Shown here in pieces: positions 61,906 to 64,000 of a stretch of 64,000 nt of DNA. The DNA is from Sporobacter sp963663605 (GTDB lineage: Bacteria > Bacillota > Clostridia > Oscillospirales > Oscillospiraceae): positions 310,001 to 374,000 of the forward strand of contig CAXXVF010000002.1 of assembly GCA_963663605.2 (NCBI GenBank), given 5' to 3'. Position 1 is the first letter of the stretch, and each line of letters opens with the position of its first letter. Below the pieces are notes generated by a model. That model was not told the origin of the DNA and searched no databases. It saw only the letters and a program-made list of their open reading frames with translations. The position numbers and the translations under genes are program-made.

Positions 61906-62050
61906 TGCAAATGTTTGTTTCCTAAACAAGGTGAATGGTTTAATTATATTTTATAAATTAAAGTATGGTAGTCCATATATAACGTGTTAAAATCAATCTC
62001 AAGCATGCTGTCTGCGGTTGTTTGCAGCAAAAAAGGAAGAACATAGGGTG
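61813..62050. repeat. 237-bp direct repeat, right copy
   Basis: Gap-free copy of 55013-55250. Here the repeat lies in its natural context, the 3' part of the intact small membrane protein gene, so this is probably the source and the left copy the duplicate. Confidence 0.92.
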
Positions 62051-62530
62051 ATAGGACGCTATACAAACAAAAACTGGATTGATTTATTCATTTTGGATGT
62101 TCAGCTTATGTTCTGCCGGAGTTAACCGATCCCGAGAGACCGTGTCAAGGCCCGAGGCTGGGCATATAACCTAATATCTTTGACTTGCGGAAAATATATC
62201 CTTGGAAGCAAATGCTTTTACAAGCTATTAGCAAGCACTAGTTTCATGAATTCTATATTTGGCAACTAATAGTTGACAAATAGTTGGTAGAAAACGGTTG
62301 GTAATTTAAATATAATTCATGTGAATGGACGTGATACTGATGTGCCCGGGTGTATCCCGGAATCTGTGTAAAATCGCAATTGGCATAAAACAGGGCATAA
62401 TATTTTATGGGGCGGAAGACCGGAAAACGGGCTTCCGCCTTAGCCGCATCATTGCGGGAAAGAGGCGGCGTGTCAAAGGCAACTGCCACGTAGCCGTGCA
62501 TTTTACCCTTGACGCGGCGGCTGTTTTCTG
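62051..62530. other. Gene-free stretch up to the IS256 copy
   Basis: No gene is recognised. It includes a palindrome CAACTAATAGTTG near 62265 and a GC-rich hairpin pair (GCGTGTCAAAGG with CCCTTGACGC) at about 62468-62514 that probably belongs to the IS256 end. Confidence 0.35.
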
Positions 62531-63769
62531 CTAATCAGGCAGCCTGTCGGCAAAGAATATCTCCATCTGAGAGTGGATTACGCCCCAGTCTTTCCTCCGG
62601 CCCGTCCACTTTTTCGTGATGTCGATCATGGCCAGATACAGCATTTTCAGAAGGCTGTCGTCCGTCGGAAAAACCGATTTCGATTTCGTACCTTGCGCAG
62701 TTGTCGGTTGAAGTTTTCAATCGCGTTGGTGGTGTAAATGGGCGTCCTGACCTCCTGCGGATACTTGAAATACGTTGACAAATTCGCCCAGTTGACCCGC
62801 CAGGACAGGCCGATTTTCGGGTATTTTCCACCCCATTTTTCATCAAAAGTATCCAGTTGATACAACGCAGTTTGTTCATCAACGGCAGTGTAGACCTTTT
62901 TTAGGTCGGCCATGAGCACCTTGATCTCCTTGTAGGATACGAACTTTGTGCTGTTTCTGATCTGGTGAATGACGCACTGCTGGATTTCCGTTTTGGGGAA
63001 AACAGCCTCGATTGCGCTCGTAAAGCCTGTAAGCCCATCCACGCAGGCGATGAGAATGTCCTCCACGCCCCGGTTTTTCAGGTCGTTGAGGATACCGAGC
63101 CAGAACTTGGCGCTCTCGTTTTCTCCAACCCACATGCCCAGAACGTCCCGGACGCCGTCCATCTTCACCCCTATGGCCACATTATACCGCTTTCTTCACG
63201 ATCTGTCCCTCGCTGCGGACATGGAAGTGCACTGCGTCCATGAATACAACGGCGTATATCTCTTCCAGAGGCCGCATCTGCCAGTCCTTAACCACGGACG
63301 GAATCTTGTCTGTAACCCGGCTGATCGTGCTGCCCGACACCTCAAGCCCATATATCTCCCGAATATGCGACTCTATGTCGCCAGTCGTCATGCCCTTGGC
63401 ATACATGGACAGAATTTTTCCCTCGATGTTTCCGCTGAGCGTTGTCTGATTTTTCTTGACGATCTGCGGATCAAACTCACCCTTGCGGTCTCGGGGAATG
63501 GCAAGCTCCAGATCGCCCACACTGGTCTTCAGCGTCTTCTCACTGTACCCGTTGCGGCTGTTGTCTGTTTCCTTGTTCCGGTAGTCATACTTGCTGTAAC
63601 CGAGTTCCTCGTCCAGTTCGCCTTCCAGTCCGTTTTCCAGTACGGTTCCAACCATTTCCTTGAACAGCTCCTGGACCCCCGCCACATCGTTTATCCCGGC
63701 CCCCTGCAATAGCTCCAATAATTTATTCCTCCGCTCCCGGCGCTCCGGGGTTATCTTCCTTGTTGCCAT
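62531..63769 (-). pseudogene. IS256-family transposase with two frameshifts
   Basis: The start (MATRKITPERRERRNKLLEL) and the mutator-type body (SGNIEGKILSMYAKGMTTGD, AVVFMDAVHFHVRSEGQIVK) run to a frameshift near 63183, after KKAV. The next frame (VLGMWVGENESAKFWLGILN, VIHQIRNSTKFVSYKEIKVL, YTTNAIENFNRQLRKV) shifts again near 62684, where one A is missing. The tail (LLKMLYLAMIDITKKWTGRR) ends RLPD at 62531. Only two single-base changes disable it, so it died recently. It is the better copy of the element at 25605. Confidence 0.88.
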
Positions 63770-63776
63770 AACAAAA

Positions 63777-63831
63777 CCTCTGAGTTGGTGCTCCTATTTT
63801 ACACCAACTCAGAGGTTTACACAAAATTTCG
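63777..63831. repeat. IS256 terminal region with 14-bp palindrome
   Basis: CCTCTGAGTTGGTG and CACCAACTCAGAGG are perfect arms around 11 bases directly upstream of the transposase start, followed by TTTACACAAAATTTC, the probable outer terminus. Confidence 0.65.
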
Positions 63832-64000
63832 CACCTCCGTCTCATGTGCCCCCGGTTGCTGTGCCACTTTTTTGTAGAGAAAGCCACAGGTTTACAGTAG
63901 TATTCGAGGCGTTAAACTGTACGCAAACGCAATGCGTTTTCCATCTTTCAATGTTTTTTATACAGCCCACAAATAGGTTTCCGGCGCCGGTGGCCGGTAA
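63832..64000. other. Right edge, nothing recognised
   Basis: No reading frame of note and no RNA gene are seen up to the window end. Confidence 0.3.

Noticed and set aside
63175..63190. Programmed frameshift in the IS256 transposase
   Set aside because: IS256 transposases are normally one frame, and a second unrelated indel near 62684 also breaks this copy, so plain decay is the better reading.

Overview
The window looks like part of a Clostridia-type (low to mid GC Firmicute) chromosome. The evidence is strong AGGAGG-type ribosome binding sites, TTG and GTG starts, clostridial serine-recombinase modules, a Tn1549-type relaxase, and Lmo0937-type and YggT-type small membrane proteins. It is a mosaic. 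One long metabolic island is largely intact (about 27.5-54.9 kb). It is bracketed by regions full of decayed insertion sequences and remnants of integrative elements.

Left part (1-7.3 kb, nearly all on the minus strand): a C5 DNA methyltransferase with an N-terminal helix-turn-helix segment and a palindromic operator over its promoter; three adjacent serine-recombinase genes, the middle one lacking the catalytic domain; a small protein; a sigma-like regulator; and upstream of them a c-di-GMP-I riboswitch with its own terminator. From 7.3 to 14.5 kb lies a graveyard: a dead IS5-type element, an IS3 element inserted in a higA-like antitoxin gene, an ABC-transporter tail, then an intact ZIP metal transporter and a methyltransferase, a second IS3 element and a gpmA copy with an internal stop. 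From 14.62 to 18.12 kb sits a complete recombinase-in-trio (RIT) type element: three overlapping tyrosine recombinases between 81-bp ends that each carry two copies of a 15-mer spaced exactly 66 bp apart. It abuts the 3' side of a broken conjugative relaxase.

From 20.9 to 25.6 kb are a CheB-CheR-PAS fusion and a PAS-PAS-LuxR-type regulator, separated by a dead IS. After IS256 and IS200/IS605-like debris comes the island. First is a mannose-polymer group: GH130 mannoside phosphorylase, sugar-1-phosphate nucleotidylyltransferase, GT4 glycosyltransferase, an alpha-barrel partner, and a fused remnant of a phosphosugar mutase and ManA. Then comes one long plus-strand run: transaldolase, HAD phosphatase, acetate kinase, PRC-barrel protein, phosphoketolase, a complete nine-gene N-type ATPase (atpDCQRBEFAG order), RpiB, class I fructose-bisphosphate aldolase, ManA, a HAD-IIB phosphomannomutase-like protein and a second GH130. 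A bacterial eRF1-like protein follows separately.

Read together, the island could turn mannosides into mannose-1-P, mannose-6-P and fructose-6-P, cleave that by phosphoketolase to acetyl-P, and make ATP with acetate kinase. Transaldolase, RpiB and aldolase would recycle the C4-C7 sugars (a bifid-shunt or non-oxidative-glycolysis-like route), and the N-ATPase would link ATP to an ion gradient. That pathway reading is inference from gene content and order.

Right part (54.9-64 kb): a tRNA-Ala 3'-end remnant, a 237-bp direct repeat lying exactly 6,800 bp apart, an intact gpmA, small proteins, a patatin-like lipase, and more dead IS3 and IS256 copies and pseudogenes.
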